Shown here: piece after piece, positions 25,976 through 33,934 of the stretch
Layout: each line of letters opens with the position of its first letter
How positions within the stretch are numbered: position 1 is the first letter of the stretch
From: Enterobacter hormaechei subsp. xiangfangensis
GTDB taxonomy: Bacteria; Pseudomonadota; Gammaproteobacteria; Enterobacterales; Enterobacteriaceae
DNA: 64,000 nucleotides
Direction: 5' to 3'
Assembly: GCF_001729785.1 (NCBI RefSeq)
Contig: NZ_CP017183.1
Coordinates: 2,108,001 to 2,172,000, forward strand
Translations under genes and position numbers: made by a program
Notes under the pieces: generated by a model
Database searches by the model: none
Told to the model about the DNA's origin: nothing
The model's input: only the letters and a program-made list of their open reading frames with translations

Positions 25976-28009
25976 ATGTCGGTCAACAATCCTTTTTTTG
26001 AAATTAGCCTGTTGCCTTATCAGGCGCCACGTTTTGATGCGATCAACGACAGCCATTATCGCCCGGCGTTTGATGAAGCAATGCGCCTGAAGCGTGCAGA
26101 CATTGACGCGATTATCGCGCAGCGCGCCGCGCCGGACTTCGATAACACCGTGCTGGCGCTGGAAAAGAGCGGGGCCATGCTGTCGCGCGTCAGCAGCGTG
26201 TTCTTCGCCATGACGTCCGCACACACCAACGATTATCTTCAGGCACTGGACGAGCAGTTCTCCACCGAACTGGCCGGGCTGGCGAACGATATCTGGCTAA
26301 ACGATACGCTTTTCGCCCGCGTGGAAGCCGTCTGGCAGGATCGCGAGGCGCTGGATGCCGAATCCCGCCGACTGACGGAGGAGACGTATCAGCACTTTGT
26401 TCTTGCGGGCGCGCGTCTGAACGCCGATGAAAAAGCCGAGCTGAAATCTCTGAATACCGAAGCCGCCACCCTGACCAGCCAGTTCAACCAGCGCCTGCTC
26501 GCGGCGAATAAGGCGGGAGGGCTGGTGGTGGACGATGTTCGCCAGCTTGACGGGCTCAGTGCGGAGGAGATGGCTGCCGCGGCTCACGCTGCCGCAGAAA
26601 AAGGGCTGAAGGAGCGCTGGCTGATCCCGCTTTTGAATACCACGCAACAGCCCGCGCTGGCGGCGCTGGCGTTGCGCGAGACCCGTAAAAAGTTGTTCAG
26701 CGCGGGCTGGGAACGCACTCAGAAAGGCGACGAAAACGATACGCGCGAGTTGATCCGTCGGCTTACCGCGTTACGGGCAAGACAGGCGCAGCTGCTCGGC
26801 TTTGACAACTATGCGAGCTGGAGCATTGCCGATCAAATGGCGAAAACGCCGGAAGCCGCGCTCGAATTCATGCGCGGAATAGTGCCTGCGGCGCGCGGCA
26901 GGGCTGCGCTGGAGCAGGCGGATATTCAGAAAGTCATCGACGACGAGCAGGGCGGTTTTACGGTGCAGGCCTGGGACTGGGCGTTTTATGCCGAACGCGT
27001 GCGCTCAGCGAAATACGCGCTGGATGAGTCGCAGATCAAACCCTATTTCGCGCTCAATACCGTGCTTGAAGATGGCGTATTCTGGACCGCCACGCAGCTG
27101 TTCGGTATTCGTTTTGTCGAGCGTTTCGATATTCCGGTTTATCACCCGGATGTTCGCGTGTGGGAGATTTTCGACCACACGGGTGAAGGCATGGCGCTGT
27201 TCTATGGCGACTTTTTCGCGCGTGATTCCAAAGCGGGCGGTGCGTGGATGGGGAATTTTGTTGAGCAGTCTTACGAGTTTGCTGCGCGTCCGGTGATTTA
27301 TAACGTCTGCAACTATCAAAAACCGGCGAACGGGCAAACCGCGCTGATCTCCTGGGATGATGTGATTACCCTGTTCCACGAGTTTGGCCATACCCTGCAT
27401 GGTCTGTTTGCCAGCCAGCGCTATGCCACGCTTTCAGGCACCAACACGCCGCGTGATTTCGTTGAATTTCCGTCGCAGATCAATGAACACTGGGCCAGCC
27501 ATCCGCAGGTGTTTGCGCACTTTGCTCGTCATTATCAAACCGGCGAACCGATGCCGGATGCGCTGCGGGAAAAAATGCTCAATGCGACCCAGTTTAACAA
27601 GGGTTATGACATGACGGAGCTATTGAGCGCCGCGCTGCTGGATATGAACTGGCACGGCATTCAGGAGCCCATTGAAGACGTGGAAGCCTTTGAAGCCGCC
27701 GCGTTGAAAAAAGAGGGGTTGGATCTTCCAGCCGTACCGCCGCGCTATCGCAGCAGCTATTTCGCCCATATCTTCGGCGGCGGGTACGCGGCGGGGTATT
27801 ACGCTTACCTGTGGACGCAAATGCTGGCGGACGATGGCTATCAGTGGTTTGTCGAGCAGGGTGGTTTGACCCGCGAAAACGGACAGACATTCCGCGAGGC
27901 GATTTTGTCCCGCGGCAACAGCACTGATCTAGCTGAACTTTACCGGAACTGGCGCGGGCACGATCCGAAGATCGAACCGATGCTGGAGAATCGCGGATTG
28001 AGTGCGTAA
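25976..28009 (+). CDS. dcp: Dipeptidyl carboxypeptidase II (Dcp)
   Basis: This 677-residue zinc metallopeptidase of family M3 removes C-terminal dipeptides from oligopeptides. The zinc motif HEFGH is at residues 468-472 (E. coli His470 and His474), with the third ligand Glu downstream in FVEFPSQINEHW. The protein is complete. Its final codons (GHDPKIEPMLENRG) recur beyond a 3.2-kb block at 31238-31306 with a different last few residues (LDTQGYC against LSA), suggesting the 3' end here came with the inserted block. Confidence 0.95.
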   Translation: MSVNNPFFEISLLPYQAPRFDAINDSHYRPAFDEAMRLKRADIDAIIAQRAAPDFDNTVLALEKSGAMLSRVSSVFFAMTSAHTNDYLQALDEQFSTELAGLANDIWLNDTLFARVEAVWQDREALDAESRRLTEETYQHFVLAGARLNADEKAELKSLNTEAATLTSQFNQRLLAANKAGGLVVDDVRQLDGLSAEEMAAAAHAAAEKGLKERWLIPLLNTTQQPALAALALRETRKKLFSAGWERTQKGDENDTRELIRRLTALRARQAQLLGFDNYASWSIADQMAKTPEAALEFMRGIVPAARGRAALEQADIQKVIDDEQGGFTVQAWDWAFYAERVRSAKYALDESQIKPYFALNTVLEDGVFWTATQLFGIRFVERFDIPVYHPDVRVWEIFDHTGEGMALFYGDFFARDSKAGGAWMGNFVEQSYEFAARPVIYNVCNYQKPANGQTALISWDDVITLFHEFGHTLHGLFASQRYATLSGTNTPRDFVEFPSQINEHWASHPQVFAHFARHYQTGEPMPDALREKMLNATQFNKGYDMTELLSAALLDMNWHGIQEPIEDVEAFEAAALKKEGLDLPAVPPRYRSSYFAHIFGGGYAAGYYAYLWTQMLADDGYQWFVEQGGLTRENGQTFREAILSRGNSTDLAELYRNWRGHDPKIEPMLENRGLSA

Positions 28010-28031
28010 GGCTTTTTTAGTGTTTAAACAG

Positions 28032-28056
28032 AACCGGGCGCGAGGCCCGGTTTTTT
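28032..28056 (+). terminator. dcp terminator
   Basis: AACCGGGC and GCCCGGTT form a perfect 8-bp stem with loop GCGAG, followed by a run of six T. It is a textbook intrinsic terminator 22 bases after dcp. Confidence 0.9.
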
Positions 28057-28139
28057 GTACGCTTTGGTCCGCTTTGTGTCTGAAAGGTACATTGAGACAG
28101 GTATAATTACGGGCCATTAGTCGCTGCGATAAAAGAGGG

Positions 28140-28937
28140 TTACTGAAATAGCATCGCCAGTAACACCAGGAACAGCAGCATGACATAGATTCGTGCGTGC
28201 CAAATATCAGGTACAGCAGGTATAACCCGACGGCTAAAAACTATTCCTGCCCAGCCTGTTAGTACCAACATACCTAAAATTTTCAGGTTGATAAAACCGA
28301 GAAATCCATTCACAGGAATAGTTTGCCAGCCCATAACTGCATACGTCACGGCACCACATAGCGCGACGGGCAGGGAAAGCGGATTAGAAGCACTAATGCA
28401 TTCACGCATCGCATAACCATGGCGCCGTAACAGGGGTACCGTCATTACGCTTCCGCCCACGCCAAGCAATGCGGCTATCATACCAATGGTCACTCCGCCG
28501 CCTGTTACTACAGGAAGTGACAAGCGACGCAGAGAACTTCCTCCGAGAAAACCCTTACGCAACAAACAATCGCTGATTGTTGCCAGCATGTAGAAAATGA
28601 ACAGCGCGCGAACAACACTCTCACTAAATATTCCTGCCAGACAGGAACCCATGATAGCCCCAATGGCTATAAACCATAGTAACGGGAATAACATTTGCGA
28701 TGAAAGCTCGCAAGCTCGCCAGTTTCGATAGGTGACCCAGCCCGCGTTAAATATCATCACCGATGTAGAGGTAGCAACCGCGATATGCATGGCGTTTAGT
28801 GCCAGTTCGGTCTGCCGTAGCATTAGTTGATAAACGAATGGTACTACGACAAAGCCGCCGCCAAAGCCAAAAAGCACGGTGGTAATACCGGTAGTAAAGC
28901 CTGCCAGCGCAATGATTGCGATATCATTCAAAATCAT
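28140..28937 (-). CDS. TauE/SafE-family anion exporter
   Basis: This 265-residue membrane protein has about eight hydrophobic segments. The duplicated family motif is visible in each half: GFGGGFVVVPFV near residues 24-35 and GVGGSVMTVPLL near 160-171. TauE/SafE proteins export sulfite, sulfoacetate or other organic anions, and some import them. It is divergent from an AraC-type gene, which may control it. Codon use is more AT-rich than in dcp, consistent with the cassette being acquired. Substrate unknown. Confidence 0.82.
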   Translation of the reverse strand: MILNDIAIIALAGFTTGITTVLFGFGGGFVVVPFVYQLMLRQTELALNAMHIAVATSTSVMIFNAGWVTYRNWRACELSSQMLFPLLWFIAIGAIMGSCLAGIFSESVVRALFIFYMLATISDCLLRKGFLGGSSLRRLSLPVVTGGGVTIGMIAALLGVGGSVMTVPLLRRHGYAMRECISASNPLSLPVALCGAVTYAVMGWQTIPVNGFLGFINLKILGMLVLTGWAGIVFSRRVIPAVPDIWHARIYVMLLFLVLLAMLFQ

Positions 28938-29040
28938 ACCCTCGACCTGAAAATGATTTCGCAGCTTATACCGGTAGCGTCCTGCTTCCCATTCGCGCCG
29001 CGCTCAATTACCTTTGTAAATCGGTCATAAGGAGACGGGT

Positions 29041-29844
29041 GTGCGCAACGTAAAGATTGAAGAGGTCGAGCAGCTAGATCGTGAAGTGGTAGCGATAGGC
29101 AATGACTATGTGCAGGGATTTATGCTGCCACAGCACAAACATCGCCGCGCGCAGCTGCTATATGGCGCGACCGGATTAATGCATGTCATAACCCAGGATG
29201 GAGAGTGGATTGTTCCTCCACAACATGCTGTTTGGATCCCACCCGAAACTATGCACGCCGTCAAATTTGTTGGCGTGACTACTCGCAGTCTGTATATAGA
29301 ACCAGATTTCGTGAATGCCTTCTTAAAATATCCTCGTTGTGAAGTTATTAGCGTATCGCCATTATTACGTCAGCTATTGCTTGAGTCAGTGGATTTACCG
29401 CCACTGTATGAAAGCACGCGTGACCGTGCACTGATAAATCTGATGATATTGGAGCTGGCGGCTATGCCGGTTCGCGAATTCGATATTCCGCTGCCGCGAC
29501 ATCCGGCCCTACTGGCTCTTTGTCAGGCGTTTTTACTCAATCCCTCAATCCATGATCCAGCAGAGCGCTGGGCAAATGCGCTGTTCATGAGCGACAGCAC
29601 CTTTCGTCGCCATTTCCTTAAGCAAATGGGCATGTCATTTTCTGTCTGGCGCCAACGAGCATGCGTGGTTAGCGCGCTGGCATTGTTGATAACGGGAAAA
29701 CCCGTAAATGAAGTAGCCTTGACTCTTGGATACGATAATGCATCATCCTTCGCAACGATGTTCCGCCGTGTCACAGGACAGCCACCTTCGTATTATCACC
29801 CGGCATTATTCAAAAAGTTCCACGGGACAGGGCACCGATCATAG
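29041..29844 (+). CDS. AraC-family regulator with N-terminal cupin
   Basis: This 267-residue protein has an N-terminal cupin-like sensor (HKHRRAQLLYGATGLMHVITQDGEWIVPPQHAVWIPPETMHAV, about residues 34-76). The C-terminal double helix-turn-helix includes WANALFMSDSTFRRHFLKQMGMSFSVWRQRACVVSAL and VNEVALTLGYDNASSFATMFRRVTGQPPSYY near 180-256. The start is GTG at 29041 with AAGGAG six bases upstream. It is probably the regulator of the divergent TauE/SafE gene; the ligand is unknown. Confidence 0.85.
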   Translation: MRNVKIEEVEQLDREVVAIGNDYVQGFMLPQHKHRRAQLLYGATGLMHVITQDGEWIVPPQHAVWIPPETMHAVKFVGVTTRSLYIEPDFVNAFLKYPRCEVISVSPLLRQLLLESVDLPPLYESTRDRALINLMILELAAMPVREFDIPLPRHPALLALCQAFLLNPSIHDPAERWANALFMSDSTFRRHFLKQMGMSFSVWRQRACVVSALALLITGKPVNEVALTLGYDNASSFATMFRRVTGQPPSYYHPALFKKFHGTGHRS

Positions 29845-29952
29845 CGTCAGCTATGTACCAGCTAAAGAGGCTGCCACGTCAAATTCTTTAATTCATGAGA
29901 AGGGTTAAGGTGTTAAAATCGTAGGCGTTTTGGATCTTAATACTATTAAATA

Positions 29953-30444
29953 ATGATAAATAAAATACTGGTCAGTGCCTGCCTGATGGGCCTTAAAGTC
30001 CGTTATAACGGGAAAGAGAAAGCGCAGATGACTCATCAACTTGCTCGCTGGCAACAGGAGCAGCGCCTGGTGATCCACTGCCCTGAGTTGGCTGCGGGGC
30101 TACCTGTTCCGAGACCACCCGCTGAGATTATGTCTGCTGAGGGTAAAGACGTAATGCGTGGACAAGCCAGAATAATTGAAAACACCGGAACAGATGTTAC
30201 CGGGCATTATCAACTTGCAGCCTGGCTGGCTCTGCGAGCAGCACAAGAAGCAGGATGTACTGCTGCTTTGTTAACTGATGGTAGTCCAACGTGCGGAACT
30301 CAGTTTATCTACAACGGTTCTTTCAGTAATCAGCGTAAATCGGGTATGGGAGTGGCAGCGTCATTACTCTCCGAGCATGGTATTGCGGTATTTTCAGAAA
30401 CTCAGTTTGCGGAGCTTATGAACTGGATTGAAGAAAGGGAATGA
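29953..30444 (+). CDS. DUF523 family protein
   Basis: This 163-residue protein starts KILVSACLMGLKVRYNGKEK and contains CPELAAGLPVPRPPAEI, LLTDGSPTCGTQFIYNGSF and GMGVAASLLSEHGIAVFSE, the four conserved blocks of DUF523. Conserved cysteines at about 9, 43 and 117 suggest metal or Fe-S binding. No function is established; the domain is sometimes fused to DUF1722. It follows the AraC gene on the same strand after 108 bases. Confidence 0.82.
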   Translation: MINKILVSACLMGLKVRYNGKEKAQMTHQLARWQQEQRLVIHCPELAAGLPVPRPPAEIMSAEGKDVMRGQARIIENTGTDVTGHYQLAAWLALRAAQEAGCTAALLTDGSPTCGTQFIYNGSFSNQRKSGMGVAASLLSEHGIAVFSETQFAELMNWIEERE

Positions 30445-30503
30445 ACGATTCTCAAGGATTAACGCCGAGCGGCATTGCTTCCTGGTCATAATGGGTATGC
30501 AGC

Positions 30504-31187
30504 TCATTTTTCTATTTTATGAGCCACCTCGATTAACTCCGCCCCCTGATTCTTCACGTTCCCCACGGCGCGAGTTACAGCATGCCAAATAAACTCGTCG
30601 GCGGGTACTGTACCGTCGGCAATGATCTCTTCCGCTTTTTTCCCGCCAACATCCTGTCGCATCCATTCTCTTGCTGCTTCTGGCGACAGAACCAGCGGCC
30701 GTCGATCGTGTATATCAATGAGGCCTTTATCCGCAGCAGAGGTCACTATGAGAAATCCCTCGGCTTCATCGCCGCGCTCAAACGGCGTACTGCCGATCGC
30801 CGCCATGAATATCGGCTGCCCGTCGGCCCGATGAATAAAATACGGCTGTTTCTTGTCGCCTTCCTTTTTCCATTCGAACCACCCATCGGCAAAGCAGATC
30901 GCCCGGCCATGCTGCCAAAGAGGTTTAAACATTCTGCTGGTGGCTGCGGTTTCTACACGCGCGTTAATCAGTGGTGCTTTGTCCCACCATCCAGGCGCGT
31001 AGCCCCAGAATACCGGATCGAGGTGCAGTTGTTCGTCACGTTCGCTTAACAGCAGCACTTTGGTACCGGGCGCAACGTTGTAGCGGCCAATGGGTTCAGG
31101 GTCATATGCGATATCGCGTTCGCCTTCGTCGGCCAGGTAAGCCAGATATTCTTCACGGGTTTGGGCTTGTGCAAAACGTCCACACAT
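30504..31187 (-). CDS. yedK: YedK, SRAP/HMCES abasic-site protein
   Basis: This 227-residue SOS-response-associated peptidase-type protein forms a thiazolidine crosslink with abasic sites in single-stranded DNA and protects them. The catalytic Cys2 (MCGRF) is present, as are Asn near 75 in LINARVETA, Glu in DGWFEWKK near 101-107 and His in IHDRRPLVL near 160. The whole fold length matches. It ends close to the convergent DUF523 gene. In E. coli yedK lies far from dcp, so it may have come with the cassette. Confidence 0.93.
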   Translation of the reverse strand: MCGRFAQAQTREEYLAYLADEGERDIAYDPEPIGRYNVAPGTKVLLLSERDEQLHLDPVFWGYAPGWWDKAPLINARVETAATSRMFKPLWQHGRAICFADGWFEWKKEGDKKQPYFIHRADGQPIFMAAIGSTPFERGDEAEGFLIVTSAADKGLIDIHDRRPLVLSPEAAREWMRQDVGGKKAEEIIADGTVPADEFIWHAVTRAVGNVKNQGAELIEVAHKIEK

Positions 31188-31237
31188 AGAAACCTCCAGT
31201 CAGTCAGACTGAAAGTATAGGGCAGGGAGAAAAAGTC

Positions 31238-31306
31238 GCGCGGGCATGCTTCTGAGATTGAACCGATGCTGGAAAATCGCGGCCTGGATACACAGGGGTA
31301 TTGTTA
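31238..31306 (+). pseudogene. Duplicate 3' end of dcp
   Basis: Read in the dcp frame this segment gives RGHASEIEPMLENRGLDTQGYC followed by a stop, against RGHDPKIEPMLENRGLSA at the end of intact dcp. At DNA level GAACCGATGCTGGA is shared exactly with 27974-27987. A GC hairpin like the dcp terminator follows (31320-31336). It is therefore the old end of dcp, displaced by 3.2 kb of inserted DNA. Confidence 0.8.
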
Positions 31307-31319
31307 GTTGAAAACAGAG

Positions 31320-31336
31320 CCGGGCTTTGCGCCCGG
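31320..31336. terminator. Terminator shared by the dcp relic and msgA
   Basis: CCGGGC and GCCCGG form a 6-bp stem with a 5-base loop, immediately after the msgA stop. On the minus strand GCTCTGTTTT follows. It resembles the intact dcp terminator (AAACAGAACCGGGC against AAACAGAGCCGGGC). Confidence 0.65.
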
Positions 31337-31576
31337 TTACTCTTGTATCAACCACATATCCGACTCTTCGAACATCTCCTCGAGCATGCGGTTGAGCTTT
31401 TCACGGTCGCTTTTGCTGGCGTCGCTGTTCAGGCCGTTCGCTTGCATTGGCTTAACCGTCACGCTGGCATCAGGAAAAATCCGGTGCACGCGTTTTGTCA
31501 GCTCGGTCAGGATGATTTCCCTGGCTCCCTCCAGCCCCTGTACGTTTCGCTTGTCATAAACCAGTTCCACAAACAT
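31337..31576 (-). CDS. msgA: MsgA, DinI-family SOS protein
   Basis: This 79-residue DinI-like protein opens MFVELVYDKRNVQGLEGAREIILTELTKRVHRIFPDA, close to Salmonella MsgA (also 79 residues), with the acidic C-terminal helix EKLNRMLEEMFEESDMW that in DinI contacts RecA. DinI proteins modulate RecA filaments; MsgA was named for macrophage survival. A perfect LexA box lies 56 bases upstream of the ATG, so SOS control is well supported. Confidence 0.9.
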   Translation of the reverse strand: MFVELVYDKRNVQGLEGAREIILTELTKRVHRIFPDASVTVKPMQANGLNSDASKSDREKLNRMLEEMFEESDMWLIQE

Positions 31577-31631
31577 GATTGTTTACCTTATGGATATTAC
31601 GCATGTGATTCAGCCTGAACGTAAAATACTA

Positions 31632-31647
31632 CTGTATATGGGTACAG
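31632..31647 (-). promoter_or_regulatory. LexA box upstream of msgA
   Basis: CTGTATATGGGTACAG fits CTGT-N8-ACAG exactly. It lies upstream of msgA and close to the 3' end of the permease gene (31664). Confidence 0.88.
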
Positions 31648-31663
31648 TCAAACGGCGTTCAGG

Positions 31664-32929
31664 CTAAAGCATTGTCCAGAGCAATGCAGACAGCGTTGCC
31701 AGTCCGCCCAGAACAACCAGAAACACCGTCACGCCGCGAAGCTCCGCCAGCGAGGGGCGGGTGTATATGAGGTACGCAGGGATAAGGAACAGGATCACCG
31801 CGATCAGTGGTCCGCAGAACATTTCAATCAGGCTGAGCACATCCGGATTGGCATAAACAATGCCATAGGTCAGCAGGAACAGCGCCAGAGAGGCCAGCCG
31901 CTTGCTGGCGCTGGCCTTATTGCCGGATACGCTGGCAGCCAGCTGACCAAACGTTTGTGCGACCGACAGGCCTACGCCGAGAAAGGATTTCGTCATACCG
32001 ATGATAGCGATGAGCGGGGCAATGTGGTAAATCAGGCTGAAATCACCGTTTCCTTTCATCACGGACAGCACATTCAGGTTTTCCGCCTTCGCCCGTACAA
32101 AGTTGTCATGCGGGATCCCCAGCACGCAGCTCAGCACGAAAAAGAGGATACTGGCGAAGATGGCTAAATAGGCGATGCGGATCACGAACAGTGCCTTTTT
32201 CTCGCCCTCCGCTTTCCTCTCCCGGTAGTAAGAGCTCAGCGGGGAGACCATAGGCGCACAGCAAAACGAGAAGGTAATAAGCGGCAGCGTCAGCCAGATA
32301 TTTTTCAGCGTTACCGGCAGCGGCGTGGCGTTCATTTCAGCGGCCGTATTGGTCAGGTTAGACAGATGCCATCCCGGGATAAGTGATACGGCGATCAGCA
32401 GTACAGATGCCGCGAACGGCAGAGCCAGTGCGCTCATAATGGCCACGACTCTGTCCCGGCCCTTGCTAAGCACCACATAAAGTGCGGCAACCACGATAAA
32501 CGACAATGGCCCACGACTGAGCGCGGTAATATGCAGATGCTCCACCAGTAAATTACTCAGCGCATTAATCAGCGCCACCCCGTAAACCAGGGTTACCGGG
32601 AAGAAGGTCACACAATAGAACAGGGTGATCAGCTTTTCACCCCGTCCGCTGAAGAAGGAGCCGAAGATCGGCAACGTGCCGTTTTCATTCTTCTCTTCTC
32701 GCATATACACACGACAAAGGAGTAAATGGGGGATCAGGGATAACGGCAGCCCCAGCAGGAGCATGACCAGGAAAATAACCGGACCACGGGTGCCGATTTC
32801 CACGGGCAGGAACAGCGTTCCCGCCCCGACGGCTGTACCGTAGAGGCCCAGCGTCCAGATGTTATCCTGCCAGTGCCAGTTAGAGCGTGTTGTAATATTA
32901 GCTGAGAGAGTGGTGGCTTTATTCATCAT
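31664..32929 (-). CDS. HAAAP-family (SdaC/TdcC-like) amino-acid permease
   Basis: This 421-residue protein has eleven hydrophobic segments and belongs to the hydroxy/aromatic amino acid permease family: WTLGLYGTAVGAGTLFLPVEIG near residues 25-46, then LPLITFSFCCAPMVSPLSSYYRE near 215-237. SdaC and TdcC relatives are proton symporters for serine or threonine; this is a further paralogue whose substrate cannot be named. Two ATGs are adjacent (32929 and 32926) and neither has a good Shine-Dalgarno sequence. A 9-bp inverted repeat (32952-32960 with 32983-32991) lies just upstream in the leader. Confidence 0.83.
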   Translation of the reverse strand: MMNKATTLSANITTRSNWHWQDNIWTLGLYGTAVGAGTLFLPVEIGTRGPVIFLVMLLLGLPLSLIPHLLLCRVYMREEKNENGTLPIFGSFFSGRGEKLITLFYCVTFFPVTLVYGVALINALSNLLVEHLHITALSRGPLSFIVVAALYVVLSKGRDRVVAIMSALALPFAASVLLIAVSLIPGWHLSNLTNTAAEMNATPLPVTLKNIWLTLPLITFSFCCAPMVSPLSSYYRERKAEGEKKALFVIRIAYLAIFASILFFVLSCVLGIPHDNFVRAKAENLNVLSVMKGNGDFSLIYHIAPLIAIIGMTKSFLGVGLSVAQTFGQLAASVSGNKASASKRLASLALFLLTYGIVYANPDVLSLIEMFCGPLIAVILFLIPAYLIYTRPSLAELRGVTVFLVVLGGLATLSALLWTML

Positions 32930-33558
32930 ATTTACCGCGTTGTTAGAGGAGCGACGACTTATTTAGTTTTTATCTGCCTGTAGTCGTTGCTGCGCCATTA
33001 CACCACGGGTGGGAGGGGTTTGATTTCGCATACCGTAAACCTTATGTGTATGCCTGCAATAACTATCGTTATTCTTTGACGATGCTTTAACAGGCGGTTA
33101 ATTAAGAAGGGGATTTGTTAAATTAACGAACAAATAACGACTGACTTTCCCTGCCTGCACGTCTGTTAATTAAAGAATAAATACCCTGTTTTATTAAGTA
33201 CCATAAGGCGCCATCATATTGAAGGGGGACTTATTTAATTATTTTATTGGGCGGAGAATTATCCCGTCATGCCTCAAATTAAAAAACAGGATATAGACAA
33301 TCACGTAACCTGCTCGTAGCTTTCGAACTGTCTTGTAACATAACGCTATCTTTATGGTGGCGAAGGGGCAAAAGGCGTCGTATGCCTGCTATTAAACGCC
33401 CCATAAAAAAATCCTCTTCTATACTCAGTTACGTTTAGTGAAATATGCCGCCGCTCCACACGTCGCGTTGCCTTAATAGCAGCGGGCAGCAGGGGCATAT
33501 ATCCACGAAAACGCCTTAATAATGGTCAATTTTGCATTTTTAGAGGGGGATTCCTGGT
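32930..33558. other. 629-bp AT-rich region between the permease and the PQQ dehydrogenase genes
   Basis: No gene was found here. It holds the permease leader with the inverted repeat GCGACGACT/AGTCGTTGC (32952-32991, one G-U pair). It also has a loose GGCGT/ACGCC stem near 33372-33402 that on the minus strand is followed by TTTT, and presumably the promoter of the dehydrogenase pair. I see no recognisable operator. Confidence 0.5.
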
Positions 33559-33924
33559 ATGTTGCATTCTCAATCCTCGCGGGTCGGTAGCATGTTGCTG
33601 CTGCTGACCGCGATAATAGCCTTCGCGGTGGCGCTATACGCCTGGTGGACGCCGCTTACCGGCGTCACTGGCACCATTGGCGCACTGGGCGTGGTCATTG
33701 CCAGCGTAGTGCTGGCGATCCTGACCGTTATGCTACGCGCGGCATCGCGTCGCGGGGCGCGCGTTTTCCTGATTATTGTCACCCTGGTGGTGTTGGCGGG
33801 TATTGGTTTTGCCGCCGCGCTGCTGCACCAGTACATCATAACGGCAGCCATGGTGGTCGGCCTGATAGGTCTGATTATGCTGAGCAGCCATTCCGCCCGT
33901 TACAACCATCGCGTCAGAAGCTGA
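33559..33924 (+). CDS. Small membrane subunit of a PQQ-dependent dehydrogenase
   Basis: This 121-residue protein has four hydrophobic segments (about residues 11-29, 34-59, 67-88 and 90-108) and little else. It lies 10 bases before a soluble PQQ dehydrogenase on the same strand. In glucose dehydrogenase (Gcd) the quinoprotein domain is fused to an N-terminal membrane anchor of about 140 residues. Here the anchor appears as a separate gene, like SldB of Gluconobacter polyol dehydrogenase. Its likely role is to hold the catalytic subunit and pass electrons to ubiquinone. Anchor identity is inferred from size, topology and position. Confidence 0.7.
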   Translation: MLHSQSSRVGSMLLLLTAIIAFAVALYAWWTPLTGVTGTIGALGVVIASVVLAILTVMLRAASRRGARVFLIIVTLVVLAGIGFAAALLHQYIITAAMVVGLIGLIMLSSHSARYNHRVRS

Positions 33925-33934
33925 GGAGCCGCCC

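Noticed and set aside
28057..31237. A phage or integrative element in the dcp cassette
   Set aside because: No integrase, excisionase, relaxase, IS end or tRNA is present; only the duplicated gene end supports insertion.
33364..33405. An intrinsic terminator in the 629-bp spacer
   Set aside because: The stem is short with a long loop, and the T tract is on a strand with no gene ending there.
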